The translations under genes were made by a program, and so were the position numbers. DNA of 64,000 nucleotides from Pseudomonadota bacterium (GTDB taxonomy: Bacteria; Pseudomonadota; Gammaproteobacteria; Steroidobacterales; Steroidobacteraceae), in NCBI GenBank assembly GCA_026398735.1, contig JAPLSH010000007.1, forward strand, positions 40,624 to 104,623. Reading direction: 5' to 3'. This document shows, piece after piece, positions 35,268 to 45,215 of this stretch. The notes under the pieces were generated by a model. It saw only the letters and a list, made by a program, of their open reading frames with translations, had not been told where the DNA came from and made no database searches. Numbering within the stretch: the stretch's first letter is position 1; every line of letters begins with the position of its first letter.

Positions 35268-37013
35268 ATGAACGACAACCTGAACATCGCCACGTCCGCG
35301 CCTGCGCGCAACGCCTTAAGCGGCCTACCCCAGCGACTGGTCGCCGATGGCGTTGCGGAACAGGCGGCTGTCGAGGCAGCGTTGGCCGCAGCTCGTGATG
35401 ATGCCGGTGGCTTCGTCTCGCAATTGGTGCGCTCGGGCGGTGTGTCGGCACGAGACATCGCCACCGCGGCGTCGGCCGAGTTTGGCGTACCGCTACTTGA
35501 CCTGGATGCAGTAACCGTCGACCCGGACATCATCCGGGTGGTCAACGACAAACTGCTGCTCAAATTCCGTGTGCTGCCGCTGTTTCGTCGCGGCAACCGC
35601 CTGTTTGTGGGCGTGTCGGACCCGACCAACCTGCAGGCGCTGGACGAGATCAAGTTCCAGACCGGCATGATGGTTGAGGCCATCGTCTGCGACGAAGACA
35701 AACTGCAGCGCACAGTGACCACGCTGCTTGAACAAGTCGACAACCAGATGCCCATCATCAACGAGGACGAGGGCATCGAGCTCGACGGCCTCGAACTGGG
35801 CAACACCGACGACGATATCGGCGAGAACATCAGCCGTGATGACATCGAAGACGCGCCCATCGTGCGCTTCGTCAACAAACTGATGCTCGATGCCATTCGC
35901 CGTGGCGCTTCAGACATCCATTTCGAGCCGTTTGAGAAAATGTACCGCGTGCGCATGCGCGTCGACGGCGTACTGCGAGAGGTCACTCAGCCGCCCGTGC
36001 AACTGGGCGGCAGATTGGCAGCACGCATCAAGGTCATGTCGCGCATGGACATCGCCGAACGGCGCGTCCCACAAGACGGTCGCATCAAGCTGCGCCTGAA
36101 CAAAGCGCGCGCCATCGACTTTCGTGTCAGCACTTGCCCGACCTTGTACGGCGAAAAAGTAGTGATGCGTATCCTCGATGCCTCGCAGGCCATGCTTGGC
36201 ATCGACGCGCTGGGCTATGAAGGCTTCCAGAAAGACCTGTATCTGGCGGCACTGGCCAAACCACAGGGCATGATCCTGGTCACCGGCCCCACTGGCTCGG
36301 GTAAGACCGTGTCGCTGTACACCGGCTTGGGCATTCTCAATCGTGGGGATCTAAACATCTCCACTGCCGAAGACCCGGTCGAGATCAACTTGCAGGGCAT
36401 CAATCAGGTCAACGTCAACAACAAGGTTGGCCTGAGCTTTGCCGCGGCGCTGCGCGCCTTCCTGCGTCAGGATCCGGACGTGGTGATGGTGGGCGAAATC
36501 CGCGACTTGGAAACTGCCGAGATCGCACTCAAAGCGGCCCAAACAGGGCATTTGGTGTTATCCACACTGCACACCAACGATGCGCCGCAGACGCTGACGC
36601 GGCTGATAGACATGGGTGTCAAACCCTATGCATTGGCCACCTCGATGAGCCTGATCATCGCGCAGCGCTTGGCACGGCGGCTGTGCCAGAACTGCCGTGA
36701 ACTGCTCGACATCCCCGCCGACGCACTGCGCAAAGAAGGCTTTCCCGAAGAGGCTATCGCCAACGGTCTGCGCGTGTTCGGGCCGCGTGGCTGCGATAGC
36801 TGTACAGACGGCTACAAGGGACGCATCGGCGTGTACCAGGTGATGCCAGTCACCGATGAAATCGGCCGCCTGATCATGGCCGGTGGCAATGCGCACGACA
36901 TCGCCGATGCCGCCAAGCGCAACAACATCTGGGATCTGCGCCGCTCGGGTCTGGCCAAAGTGATGTCGGGCCTCACCAGCATCGAAGAAATCAACAGCGT
37001 GACCATCGAATAG
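35268..37013 (+). CDS. pilB: type IV pilus extension ATPase PilB
   Basis: Cytoplasmic hexameric ATPase of 581 residues that drives pilus extension. The N-terminal MshEN-like domain covers about residues 20-150. The ATPase core has Walker A GPTGSGKT (residues 340-347), the Asp box (PEDPVEIN-type, seen as AEDPVEINLQGINQV), a Walker B/His box in QDPDVVMVGEIRDLETAEIA and TGHLVLSTLHTNDA. A four-Cys zinc site is formed by CQNC and CDSC in the C-terminal half. It begins the pilB-pilC-pilD operon, 12 bases before pilC. Confidence 0.97.
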   Translation: MNDNLNIATSAPARNALSGLPQRLVADGVAEQAAVEAALAAARDDAGGFVSQLVRSGGVSARDIATAASAEFGVPLLDLDAVTVDPDIIRVVNDKLLLKFRVLPLFRRGNRLFVGVSDPTNLQALDEIKFQTGMMVEAIVCDEDKLQRTVTTLLEQVDNQMPIINEDEGIELDGLELGNTDDDIGENISRDDIEDAPIVRFVNKLMLDAIRRGASDIHFEPFEKMYRVRMRVDGVLREVTQPPVQLGGRLAARIKVMSRMDIAERRVPQDGRIKLRLNKARAIDFRVSTCPTLYGEKVVMRILDASQAMLGIDALGYEGFQKDLYLAALAKPQGMILVTGPTGSGKTVSLYTGLGILNRGDLNISTAEDPVEINLQGINQVNVNNKVGLSFAAALRAFLRQDPDVVMVGEIRDLETAEIALKAAQTGHLVLSTLHTNDAPQTLTRLIDMGVKPYALATSMSLIIAQRLARRLCQNCRELLDIPADALRKEGFPEEAIANGLRVFGPRGCDSCTDGYKGRIGVYQVMPVTDEIGRLIMAGGNAHDIADAAKRNNIWDLRRSGLAKVMSGLTSIEEINSVTIE

Positions 37014-37025
37014 GACTGCTGATCG

Positions 37026-38255
37026 ATGGCCAAAGCGACTACAGCACCGCGAAAACTCGTCCAGGACATTACCTTCCTGTGGCAGGGCCGCGATAAGCGT
37101 GGCCGGCGTGTCACCGGCAAATCAACCGCGCGCGACGATAAAGCGCTGCGCGTTACCCTGCGCACCCAAGGCATCGCGCCGCTCAGCGTACGCAAGCAGT
37201 CCACCAGTGGCAGCCGCGGCAAAGTCACTCCCGAAGACATCGCAGTATTCAGCCGCCAAACAGCAACCATGCTGGCTGCCGGCATTCCGCTGGTGCAGGG
37301 CTTTGAGATCGTCGGCTCTGGCCTTGAAAAAGCCAGCATGCAAAAGCTGGTGCAGGATCTGCGCCTCGACATCGAAGGCGGATCATCACTGCGCGAGACT
37401 CTGGCCCGTCGGCCACAGCATTTCAGCGACTTGTATGTAAACCTGGTAGCTGCCGGCGAACAGGCAGGCGCGCTCGATACACTGCTTGAAAAGATCGCCA
37501 CTTATCTGGAAAAGACCGAAGCGCTAAAAAAGAAAGTTCGCAAGGCCCTGGTCTACCCAACGATGGTGTTGCTCGTTGCCATCGTGGTCACCATCGGCCT
37601 GCTGGTCTATGTCATCCCGCAGTTCGAGAGCCTGTTCGCAGGATTTGGTGCCGAGCTGCCAGCCTTCACACAGTTCGTCATCACCCTGTCGCGCGGCGTG
37701 AACAACCATTTGTTTTTGGTGCTGCTGACCTTGATCGGCGGGCCATGGGCTCTGATGACCTGGATCAAGCGCTCGGCACCGGTGCGCGAAACCCTGTCAC
37801 GCTGGGCGCTGGACATACCCGTCATTGGCCCGATCTTGCGCAACTCGGCGCTGGCACGCTATTGCCGCACCTTGTCCACGCTGTTCAGCGCGGGTGTGCC
37901 GCTGGTGGAGGCGCTGGAGTCGGTGGCCGGTGCCACCGGCAATACGGTTTATCGGGATGCGGTCATGCGCATTCGTGAAGAGGTGGCCACGGGTCAGCGA
38001 CTGCAACGCGCCATGGATAACACCGGCCTATTCCCCAACCTGATCGTGCAGATGATCGGCATAGGCGAAGAAGCCGGCGCACTCGACACCATGGCAGGCA
38101 AAGTGGCCAGCTTCTACGAAGCGGAAGTCGATGCTGCCGTCGATGCGATGGCCAGTCTGCTGGAACCGATTATCATGGCCATCCTGGGCGTGCTAATAGG
38201 TGGTTTGGTCATGTCGATGTATTTGCCCATCTTCAAGCTCGGCGGAGCGGTCTGA
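37026..38255 (+). CDS. pilC: type IV pilus inner-membrane platform protein PilC
   Basis: GspF-family platform protein of 409 residues. Two homologous cytoplasmic domains each precede membrane segments; hydrophobic helices are visible at about residues 178-200 (VYPTMVLLVAIVVTIGLLVY), 222-245 and 380-402 (IIMAILGVLIGGLVMSMYLP). Family phrases include VFSRQTATMLAAGIPLVQG, NLVAAGEQAGALDTLLEKIA and the matching IGEEAGALDTMAGKVA in the second repeat. It couples PilB to pilin insertion. Confidence 0.96.
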   Translation: MAKATTAPRKLVQDITFLWQGRDKRGRRVTGKSTARDDKALRVTLRTQGIAPLSVRKQSTSGSRGKVTPEDIAVFSRQTATMLAAGIPLVQGFEIVGSGLEKASMQKLVQDLRLDIEGGSSLRETLARRPQHFSDLYVNLVAAGEQAGALDTLLEKIATYLEKTEALKKKVRKALVYPTMVLLVAIVVTIGLLVYVIPQFESLFAGFGAELPAFTQFVITLSRGVNNHLFLVLLTLIGGPWALMTWIKRSAPVRETLSRWALDIPVIGPILRNSALARYCRTLSTLFSAGVPLVEALESVAGATGNTVYRDAVMRIREEVATGQRLQRAMDNTGLFPNLIVQMIGIGEEAGALDTMAGKVASFYEAEVDAAVDAMASLLEPIIMAILGVLIGGLVMSMYLPIFKLGGAV

Positions 38256-38262
38256 CGCCGCC

Positions 38263-39153
38263 ATGACAGTAGGCGCCCTGCTGGCCGATTCACCCCTGCT
38301 GCTGCAGGCCAGCTGCCTGTTACTGGGCCTGCTGGTCGGCAGCTTCCTCAACGTCGTGGCGCATCGGCTGCCGCGAATGCTCGAACGTCAGTGGCAGCGC
38401 GAAGCTGCGCAGCTGCAAGGCCAAGAGCCGGCAGCCTTGCCGCGCTACGACCTGATACAGCCGCGCTCTGCCTGCCCGGCCTGCCAAACACCCATCGCCG
38501 CGCGACACAACATTCCGGTGCTGGGCTGGCTGTGGCTGCGCGGACGTTGCCATCAGTGCCGGGCGCCCATCAGCGTGCGTTATCCACTGGTCGAATTATT
38601 CACCGGGCTGGCCTCTGTAGTGGTGGCCTGGCGCTTTGGCTATGACATGGCCACCGTGCTGGCCTTGCTATTCACCTGGGCCCTGATCGCCCTCAGTTGC
38701 ATAGACCTGGACACACACCTGCTGCCCGATGACATCACGCTGCCGTTGTTGTGGCTGGGATTGGCCAGTGCCGCTTGGCTGCCCACTGCACTGCCCGGTG
38801 CGTTACCGGTCGATCTGTCCTCGGCAGTCATCGGCGCACTAGTCGGCTACCTCAGTCTGTGGAGCGTCTATCACCTGTTTCGGCTCGTTACCGGCAAAGA
38901 AGGCATGGGCCATGGCGACTTCAAGTTGCTGGCCGCGCTGGGCGCTTGGCTCGGCTGGCAAATGCTGGTGCCGATCATTCTGGTGTCGGCTGGCGTCGGC
39001 GCGATTGTCGGCATAGCGCTGATCCTGCTGGGTCGCCAGCAGCGCGATACGCCCCTGCCTTTCGGCCCCTTCCTTGCGGCCGCTGGCTGGCTCATGCTGC
39101 TATGTGGCCATGAACTCGTCGACCGATACCTCGCGCTCTACCCGTCGCACTAA
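38263..39153 (+). CDS. pilD: prepilin peptidase/N-methyltransferase PilD
   Basis: Bifunctional membrane enzyme of 296 residues that cuts the PilA leader and methylates the new N-terminus. After the first helix (LLGLLVGSFLNVVAHRLPRM) comes the cytoplasmic zinc loop with two CxxC pairs (CPAC and CHQC). The aspartyl-protease pair lies in ALSCIDLDTHLLPD and GMGHGDFKLLAALGAW. ATG 38263 lies seven bases after the pilC stop; the longer frame inside pilC is rejected. coaE overlaps its last 44 bases. Confidence 0.96.
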   Translation: MTVGALLADSPLLLQASCLLLGLLVGSFLNVVAHRLPRMLERQWQREAAQLQGQEPAALPRYDLIQPRSACPACQTPIAARHNIPVLGWLWLRGRCHQCRAPISVRYPLVELFTGLASVVVAWRFGYDMATVLALLFTWALIALSCIDLDTHLLPDDITLPLLWLGLASAAWLPTALPGALPVDLSSAVIGALVGYLSLWSVYHLFRLVTGKEGMGHGDFKLLAALGAWLGWQMLVPIILVSAGVGAIVGIALILLGRQQRDTPLPFGPFLAAAGWLMLLCGHELVDRYLALYPSH

Positions 39154-39784
39154 GCGGCCCGTCCGTCCGCCATTGTTGGTGGGCCTGACCGGGGGCATCG
39201 CCAGCGGCAAATCCACTGTGGGCGCACTGTTCGCCGTGCTTGGCGTACCTGTCATCGACACCGATCAAGCGGCGCGGGAAGTGGTGGCACCAGGCTCCGC
39301 GGTGCTGCAGCACATCGTCGCGCGTTTCGGTCCGGCCGTGCTGCAAGCCGACGGCAGCCTCGACCGTCGCCGGCTGCGCGAGCTGGTATTCGCCGATGCA
39401 GCGGCGCGCGCCGACCTTGAGGCGCTGACCCACCCTGCCATTGCGGCAGCCACCGCTGCCCACAGCGCTGCTGCCGGTGGGTCCTATCAACTGATCGCGG
39501 TACCTCTGTTGACCGAAAAAGGCCTGGCCCATCGCTATGACAGAGTGCTGGTGGTGGACTGCGACCCGGCGGTGCAGCGCTTAAGGCTGACGCTGCGCGA
39601 TGGCATCGAACCAGCTGTAGCCGATGCGATGTTGGCGGCCCAAGCCACTCGTGCGCAGCGCCTTGCGGTAGCCAACGACGTCATTCAAAACACCGGTGCA
39701 CTGACTGCTTTGACCAAGCAAATAGAGACACTGCACCGGCGTTACCTCGAGCTGGCCGCGGCGGACCGACCCCTTCGGATCTAA
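39110..39784 (+). CDS. coaE: dephospho-CoA kinase
   Basis: Kinase of 224 residues catalysing the last step of coenzyme A synthesis. The P-loop is GLTGGIASGKSTVG near residue 24, then PVIDTDQAAREVVAPGS and RLRELVFADAAARADLEALTHPAI. ATG 39110 gives a short basic N-terminal extension (MNSSTDTSRSTRRTKRP) before the family start and overlaps pilD by 44 bases. An earlier start deeper in pilD is less likely. The pilD-coaE-zapD-yacG order is conserved in gammaproteobacteria. Confidence 0.93.
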   Translation: MNSSTDTSRSTRRTKRPVRPPLLVGLTGGIASGKSTVGALFAVLGVPVIDTDQAAREVVAPGSAVLQHIVARFGPAVLQADGSLDRRRLRELVFADAAARADLEALTHPAIAAATAAHSAAAGGSYQLIAVPLLTEKGLAHRYDRVLVVDCDPAVQRLRLTLRDGIEPAVADAMLAAQATRAQRLAVANDVIQNTGALTALTKQIETLHRRYLELAAADRPLRI

Positions 39785-39826
39785 AACACGTTTACGACAG
39801 TTACCGTGCTGCGCCATCATAGGGCG

Positions 39827-40633
39827 ATGGTTCAACCGGAAAATGTAGCCGCGGCCTTGGCGCCAGAGCCCGCCATCCTCGTTTTTGAGCAGCCGCTCAA
39901 CGAGCGCATGCGCACTTTCCTGCGACTGGACTACCTCTACAGCCAGGCCCTGCACCACAACGAAAAGGCCAGCCAGTGGGGCAGCCGCGCCGCCGTGGCC
40001 AGCCTCATCGACATCCTTGCCATCTCCGGCCGCAGTGATATCCGCTCTGATGTTCTCAAAGAACTCGAGCGTCATCTGACGCTGATGCAGGACTTTCAGA
40101 ACCGACCAGGTGTCGATACCGCACGCCTGCGGGCACTGGTGGCCAACCTCACGCGCTTACGCGCGGCACTGGCTGCAGCCGGCAACAGCTACCTGCAGCC
40201 GCTGCGTGATTCAGAGTTTCTGGCTGCCATCCGCCACCGCAGCGCCATCCCCGGTGGTACCTGCGAGTTTGACCTGCCCGACTACTTCTACTGGCTCAAC
40301 CAAGATGCAGAGTCGCGGGTGCAAACCTTCAACGAATGGCTGGGCATGCTGCGACCGCTGTGCGATGCCATCGCTGAGCTGCTGTGGCTCACTCGGCAAA
40401 ACGGTCGCTCGCGCATCGAAACTGCGCAAGACGGCTGCTTCAACATCAGCTTTGAACGCGATGCGCCCGTGCAGATGCTGCGCGTCAGTGTCAGCGCCGA
40501 TGCACGTATCTATCCCGAGATCAGCGGCAACCAGCACCGCTGCAGCGTGCGTTTTCTGACTTGGAACGGCCTGATGACACGCGCCACCCAGGCCCAGGGC
40601 ACGCAAAGCTTTACGCTGACCTGCTGCAACTAA
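39827..40633 (+). CDS. zapD: cell division protein ZapD (DUF1342)
   Basis: Protein of 268 residues of the ZapD/YacF family, which crosslinks FtsZ filaments at the division ring. It shows [53 protein letters not shown] and [18 protein letters not shown] 39827 has AGGG just before it; a GTG at 39806 would add seven residues. It lies between coaE and yacG, as in E. coli. Confidence 0.94.
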   Translation: MVQPENVAAALAPEPAILVFEQPLNERMRTFLRLDYLYSQALHHNEKASQWGSRAAVASLIDILAISGRSDIRSDVLKELERHLTLMQDFQNRPGVDTARLRALVANLTRLRAALAAAGNSYLQPLRDSEFLAAIRHRSAIPGGTCEFDLPDYFYWLNQDAESRVQTFNEWLGMLRPLCDAIAELLWLTRQNGRSRIETAQDGCFNISFERDAPVQMLRVSVSADARIYPEISGNQHRCSVRFLTWNGLMTRATQAQGTQSFTLTCCN

Positions 40634-40640
40634 GTGCGCT

Positions 40641-40820
40641 ATGCAGGTCAGCTGCCCCACCTGTAATCGCCCTGTCGTCTGGTCGCAAGAGAGCCCATCG
40701 CGGCCGTTCTGTAGCGAACGCTGCCGCTTGATCGACCTAGGTCAGTGGCTGGCGCCAGACGAACCCGAAGACGATAACGGCACCCGCATCCCCAAGGCCG
40801 ACGCCGCAAACGACCACTGA
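40641..40820 (+). CDS. yacG: DNA gyrase inhibitor YacG (small zinc protein)
   Basis: Small protein of 59 residues starting [14 protein letters not shown] and continuing [17 protein letters not shown]. It has the full set of zinc ligands (CxxC and CxxxC: C5, C8, C24, C28) and the DLGxW motif of YacG, then an acidic tail. YacG binds GyrB and inhibits supercoiling in E. coli. It starts seven bases after the zapD stop. Its last 79 bases overlap, on the opposite strand, the 3' end of a peptidase gene. Confidence 0.93.
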   Translation: MQVSCPTCNRPVVWSQESPSRPFCSERCRLIDLGQWLAPDEPEDDNGTRIPKADAANDH

Positions 40821-42928
40821 TCCGCCAGCTGCTCCACCTGCATCCAGGTGGGCTTGCCCGCACCATGACCGGCACGCGTTTCAACGCGAATCAGCGTCGG
40901 CTGTGCACAGCGCTGCGCAGTCTGCAGCGCCGCTGCAAACTTAAAGCTGTGCCAAGGGACCACGCGATTGTCCTGTGCCGCCGTAGTCACCAAGGTCGGC
41001 GGGTAGCAGGTGTTGCGCTGTGCATTGTGATACGGCGAATAGGCCAGCTGCGCTTTGAAGTCGCCCGCATTCTCAGACAAGCCAAAATCATCGCCCCACT
41101 GCCGCGCGTTAGCGCTAGCCAGGTGATAGCGCAACATGTCGAGCACGCCCACATCCGGCAGTGCCGCACCAAACAGCTCGGGCCGCTGCGTGAGCACTGC
41201 GCCAACCAGCAGACCGCCGTTGCTGCCGCCGCGGATCACCAGCCTTGCAGGCTGCGTCCAGCGCTGCGCGATCAGATATTCGGCGGCAGCAATAAAATCA
41301 TCAAACACGTTTTGCTTGCGCTCGCGCGTGCCGGCCAGATGCCACTGACTGCCGTACTCGCCGCCGCCACGCAGGTTGGCCACCGCGTACACGCCACCCA
41401 TTTCAAGCCAAGCCACAGTGGCCGGCGAGAATGACGGTGTGAGCGAAATATCAAAGCCACCGTAGCCGTAGAGCATCACCGGATTGCGGCCATTGAGCAC
41501 CGCATCACGACGGTGCACCAGAAACATGGGCACGCGCGTGCCATCGCGACTGGGATAGAACACTTGCTCGGTGACATAGGGGGACAGGTCGGCTGCAAAC
41601 ACAGGCGTGCGCAACACGCTGACCGCACCACTGCCCGCATCGTGACGATAGATGCGCGTCGGCGTGAAGAAGTCTGTGTAACCAAAGAACGCCTCCGGCG
41701 AACTGCTGTCACCACTGAACGCGCTGACCGTGCCCAGGCCCGGCAGCGACAACTCGCCCAAGCTGGCACCGCTGCTGGCATCGTGGCTGCGCACCACGGC
41801 ATGTGCATCGTGCAGATAGCTGGCAATCACACGCGTGCCAATCAAGGCCGCCTGCTCCAGTACACCGGCTGTCTCTGCCACCACCACGCGCTGGCGCGTG
41901 GCCGCCGGCTTGCCCAGATCCACTGCCACCACACGTCCGCTCGGTGCCCCGGCGGTGGTGCGGAAGAACAGCTCTGTGCCTGCGGCCGAGCTGCGTGAGC
42001 CGATATAGGTCTGCATGCCGTCGTAGCGATCGAATAGCTTTTCGAGACGGCCGCTGCCGTCCAGCGCCAAGGCGTTAACCCCATTGGCTACCGTGCCATC
42101 GTCCAACAGGATGACCAGCCACTTGCCATCTTCGGTCACCACGCCATCGGGGATGCGCGTCGGGTGATCGCTGACCGCATACACCTGTTGATCCTCGGCC
42201 TGCGGCTGACGCAGCCGGTGAAAACGAATCACTGGTTGGCGTTGATCATCGCCACTGGGGTAGCTGCTGTAGTAGAAGCCACTGCCATCACGGGCCCAAG
42301 AGGGCTGCGTGAACTTGGTATCGCGCAGCACTTCGGGCAGATCGGTTCCCGTAGCGACATCGCGGATATGCCAGGTTTTCCAATCCGAACCTGCATCGGT
42401 CAATGCATAGGCCAGCAGATTGCCATCAGGCGACGGCTCGTATTCGGCCAGCGCCACGGTTGAATCACCGCGCAATGAGGCCGGGTCGAGCAACGTACGA
42501 CCGGGCCCGCTGGGCGAATCAGCCACCTGCAAGGTCGATTGGTTCTGCCGACCGTCGTTATACAAATAAAAATATTGTTTGCCGGCGCGACGCGGCACAC
42601 CCGAGCGTTCATAGGCATACAACTGCGTCAGTCGGGTCTGCAGCCATGGGCGCTGCGGCAGCGCTGCCAGATAGGGAACAGTCAGGCGGTTTTGCGCTTG
42701 CACCCAATCAGCCGTGCGCGGCGCATCAAGGGATTCGAGCCAACGCCAAGGGTCTGCCACCGTGGTGCCGTGATAGCTGTCAGTGACGCGCTCTTGCGGC
42801 GATGCCGGATAGGCCGAGTGATGCAGTCGCAAGCCGCCGCTGACACACCCTGCCAACAAAATAACTGCGGCCAACGACACGCCCAGTGCTTGGATGACGC
42901 CCGAGACCCGGCCTACACTGGTACGCAT
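40742..42928 (-). CDS. S9A prolyl oligopeptidase-family serine peptidase (lipoprotein)
   Basis: Protein of 728 residues from ATG 42928. The N-terminus is a lipoprotein signal with lipobox LLAGC (Cys about residue 27), so it is probably anchored in a membrane facing the periplasm or outside. A seven-bladed propeller follows ([18 protein letters not shown] is the S9A start). The catalytic hydrolase domain has nucleophile Ser in [14 protein letters not shown], Asp in [13 protein letters not shown] and His in RAGHGAGKP. It cleaves short peptides after proline. GGGGGTG lies before the ATG. Its start overlaps that of the divergent S9 gene, and its end overlaps yacG. Confidence 0.93.
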   Translation of the reverse strand: MRTSVGRVSGVIQALGVSLAAVILLAGCVSGGLRLHHSAYPASPQERVTDSYHGTTVADPWRWLESLDAPRTADWVQAQNRLTVPYLAALPQRPWLQTRLTQLYAYERSGVPRRAGKQYFYLYNDGRQNQSTLQVADSPSGPGRTLLDPASLRGDSTVALAEYEPSPDGNLLAYALTDAGSDWKTWHIRDVATGTDLPEVLRDTKFTQPSWARDGSGFYYSSYPSGDDQRQPVIRFHRLRQPQAEDQQVYAVSDHPTRIPDGVVTEDGKWLVILLDDGTVANGVNALALDGSGRLEKLFDRYDGMQTYIGSRSSAAGTELFFRTTAGAPSGRVVAVDLGKPAATRQRVVVAETAGVLEQAALIGTRVIASYLHDAHAVVRSHDASSGASLGELSLPGLGTVSAFSGDSSSPEAFFGYTDFFTPTRIYRHDAGSGAVSVLRTPVFAADLSPYVTEQVFYPSRDGTRVPMFLVHRRDAVLNGRNPVMLYGYGGFDISLTPSFSPATVAWLEMGGVYAVANLRGGGEYGSQWHLAGTRERKQNVFDDFIAAAEYLIAQRWTQPARLVIRGGSNGGLLVGAVLTQRPELFGAALPDVGVLDMLRYHLASANARQWGDDFGLSENAGDFKAQLAYSPYHNAQRNTCYPPTLVTTAAQDNRVVPWHSFKFAAALQTAQRCAQPTLIRVETRAGHGAGKPTWMQVEQLADQWSFAASALGMRVPLSSSGSSGASH
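42890..42919 (+). promoter_or_regulatory. candidate promoter giving a leaderless S9B peptidase mRNA
   Basis: TTGGAT (42890-42895), 18-base spacer, TACACT (42914-42919). Transcription would begin about seven bases later, at or next to ATG 42927, giving almost no leader. The boxes are imperfect (3/6 and 4/6 matches), so this is a hypothesis. It lies inside the coding sequence of the divergent peptidase. Confidence 0.35.
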
Positions 42929-45215
42929 GAACACCCCCAACTGGTTTTTTCGGCATTCTAGGGCACTGGCGTCATCACTGTTGGCTGCGATATTGATCAC
43001 CCCTGTGGCTCAGAGCGAACAGCTCACCCTGCAACGACTGTTCAACGGCCCCGATCTGGCAGGCCAAAGCCTGCGTTCGGCGCGCATCGCGCCCGATGGG
43101 CAGTTGGTGGCCTATCTGCGCGGCGCAGAGGATGACAAGGACCGCTTGGATCTGTGGGCCTTTGACCTGCGCACACGCAGTCACCGGCAACTGATCGATG
43201 CCCGCAAACTGCTGCCTCCTGGTGGCGAAACGCTGTCGGCCGAAGAGGCCGCACGTCGCGAACGCCAGCGCAGCTCCGCGCTGTCGGGCATCGTCGACTA
43301 TGCGTTTGCCGCCGACTCGCGCCGCTTGCTGGTGCCGCTGGGTGGAGACCTGTATCTGTATGACCTGGCCGCAACGCCCGACAAGGCACTGCGTCGCCTG
43401 ACGCAAACTACTGCCTATGAAACCGATGCGCGTTTTTCGCCGCGCGCCACTTATGTCAGTTTCATTCGCGACCAGAACCTGTGGGTCATCGACTTGGCCA
43501 CCGGCCGCGAGAGTGCAATCACCACCGCAGGTGGCGGCCTGATCAGCGAAGGCATGGCCGAGTTCATTGCTCAGGAAGAGATGGACCGGCAGACCGGCTA
43601 CTGGTGGGCACCGGACGACAGCCGGCTGGCCTGGGCACGGGTCGATGAGTCGCCCGTTGCAGAGACTCAGCGTTTTGAAATTAACGCCACCGACGTGAAG
43701 GTGGTGACGCAGCGCTATCCCTATGCCGGCACGCCCAATGCCCGCGTGCAGTTGTTCACCGCAGCAGTGGCCACTCCACAGCAGGCGGTACAAATAGACC
43801 TGGGCAGTAACACCGACATCTACCTGGCACGCGTGCAGTTTCTGCCCGATGGCAAGCGCCTTGCGGTGCAGCGCCAGAGCCGGGATCAGCGCACGCTGGA
43901 CTTGCTGCTAGCCGACAGCGCCAGCGGCAGCACGCGCACGCTGCTCACCGAGACCAGCACCCATTGGGTGCCCTTGCACGATGACCTGCGCTTTCTCAAA
44001 CAGTCCTCGCGGTTTGTGTGGGCTTCGGATCGTGATGGTTGGCGGCACCTGTACCTGTACGACCTGCAAGGCAAGCTGCTGCGCAAGCTCACGCAGGGCG
44101 AGAGCATGAGCATCGGCGACAACAGTCAATCCGGGCTGCGCGGCATCGATGAGAAAAACGGCTGGGTCTATTACATGTCCAACGCTATATCGCCGGTCCA
44201 GCGCCAGCTGTATCGCGTGCGGCTGGACAAAGACAGCGCTCCGCAACAGATCACCCAGGCAGCAGGCTGGCACTCGGTGCGCATGTCCGACGACGCCAGC
44301 GTGTTCCTCGACTATCACTCCAGCCATACGCAACCGCAGTCGGTCACGTTGCGCGCAGCAGAGGGTCGCGAGCTGCAACCGCTAGTACGCAATCCACTCG
44401 ATGCCACGCACCCTTACTTTCCCTACCTTGATCATCACGCCACACCCGAATACGGCACGCTTGCGGCCAGCGATGGCCAGACCATGCATTGGCAGATGCT
44501 CAAGCCGCGCAGCCTGCAGCCGGGCAAGCGCTATCCGGTGATCTTCTCGCTGTATGGCGGACCGCACGCACAGAACGTGCAAGACAATTGGGGTGCAGGT
44601 CAGGGTTTCAATCAAGTGCTGGCCAATGCCGGCTTCATCGTCTTCACACTCGACAACCGCGGCACCGGCCAGCGGGGTGAACGCTTTGAGTCCGCCTCCT
44701 GGCATCGCTTGTCCGATGTGGAAGTAGAGGATCAGGTTGCCGCAGTGGCGTGGCTGCGTACCCAGCCCTATGTGGATGGCGCACGTATCGGCGTGTGGGG
44801 CTGGAGCTATGGCGGCTATATGGCACTGCAGACCATCTTGCGCGCGCCCGACAGTTTTGCTGCTGCGGTCTCTGGCGCGCCGGTCACCGACTGGCGGCTC
44901 TACGACACGCACTACACTGAGCGCTACATGGGCACGCCCGAGAGCAACCCTGCCGGCTACAAGTCTGCCAACGTGCTCACTTATGCGCCGTCACTTAAGC
45001 GGCCGCTGTTGTTGATCCATGGCATGGCCGACGACAACGTGCTGTTCCAGCACAGCACGCTGCTGATGCAGTCACTGCAGGCTGCCAACCGGCCATTTGA
45101 TCTGATGACCTATCCCGGCGCCAAGCACGGACTCACCCGTCGTGCGGACCAAGGTCCGCATGCACTCAACGCGGTGCTGCGGTTCTTTGAGCGGGAGCTG
45201 CGACCGGAGCAGTAA
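42927..45215 (+). CDS. S9B dipeptidyl peptidase IV-like serine peptidase
   Basis: Protein of 762 residues from ATG 42927 with signal peptide [20 protein letters not shown]... ending near VAQSEQ, so exported. The propeller domain carries the double-Glu motif in GMAEFIAQEEMDRQTGYWW that anchors the substrate N-terminus in DPP-IV enzymes. The hydrolase domain has Ser in GVWGWSYGGYMALQ, Asp in GMADDNVLFQHS and His in GAKHGLTRR. It removes X-Pro or X-Ala dipeptides. ATG 42894 is an alternative start. It pairs with the divergent prolyl oligopeptidase for proline-rich peptide use. Its last 50 bases overlap the opposite PQQ gene. Confidence 0.93.
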   Translation: MNTPNWFFRHSRALASSLLAAILITPVAQSEQLTLQRLFNGPDLAGQSLRSARIAPDGQLVAYLRGAEDDKDRLDLWAFDLRTRSHRQLIDARKLLPPGGETLSAEEAARRERQRSSALSGIVDYAFAADSRRLLVPLGGDLYLYDLAATPDKALRRLTQTTAYETDARFSPRATYVSFIRDQNLWVIDLATGRESAITTAGGGLISEGMAEFIAQEEMDRQTGYWWAPDDSRLAWARVDESPVAETQRFEINATDVKVVTQRYPYAGTPNARVQLFTAAVATPQQAVQIDLGSNTDIYLARVQFLPDGKRLAVQRQSRDQRTLDLLLADSASGSTRTLLTETSTHWVPLHDDLRFLKQSSRFVWASDRDGWRHLYLYDLQGKLLRKLTQGESMSIGDNSQSGLRGIDEKNGWVYYMSNAISPVQRQLYRVRLDKDSAPQQITQAAGWHSVRMSDDASVFLDYHSSHTQPQSVTLRAAEGRELQPLVRNPLDATHPYFPYLDHHATPEYGTLAASDGQTMHWQMLKPRSLQPGKRYPVIFSLYGGPHAQNVQDNWGAGQGFNQVLANAGFIVFTLDNRGTGQRGERFESASWHRLSDVEVEDQVAAVAWLRTQPYVDGARIGVWGWSYGGYMALQTILRAPDSFAAAVSGAPVTDWRLYDTHYTERYMGTPESNPAGYKSANVLTYAPSLKRPLLLIHGMADDNVLFQHSTLLMQSLQAANRPFDLMTYPGAKHGLTRRADQGPHALNAVLRFFERELRPEQ
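42955..42960 (-). promoter_or_regulatory. candidate -10 box for the S9A peptidase
   Basis: On the minus strand this reads TAGAAT (5/6 to TATAAT), 27 bases before ATG 42928, and it lies inside the signal-peptide codons of the divergent peptidase. No convincing -35 is seen. Confidence 0.35.
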
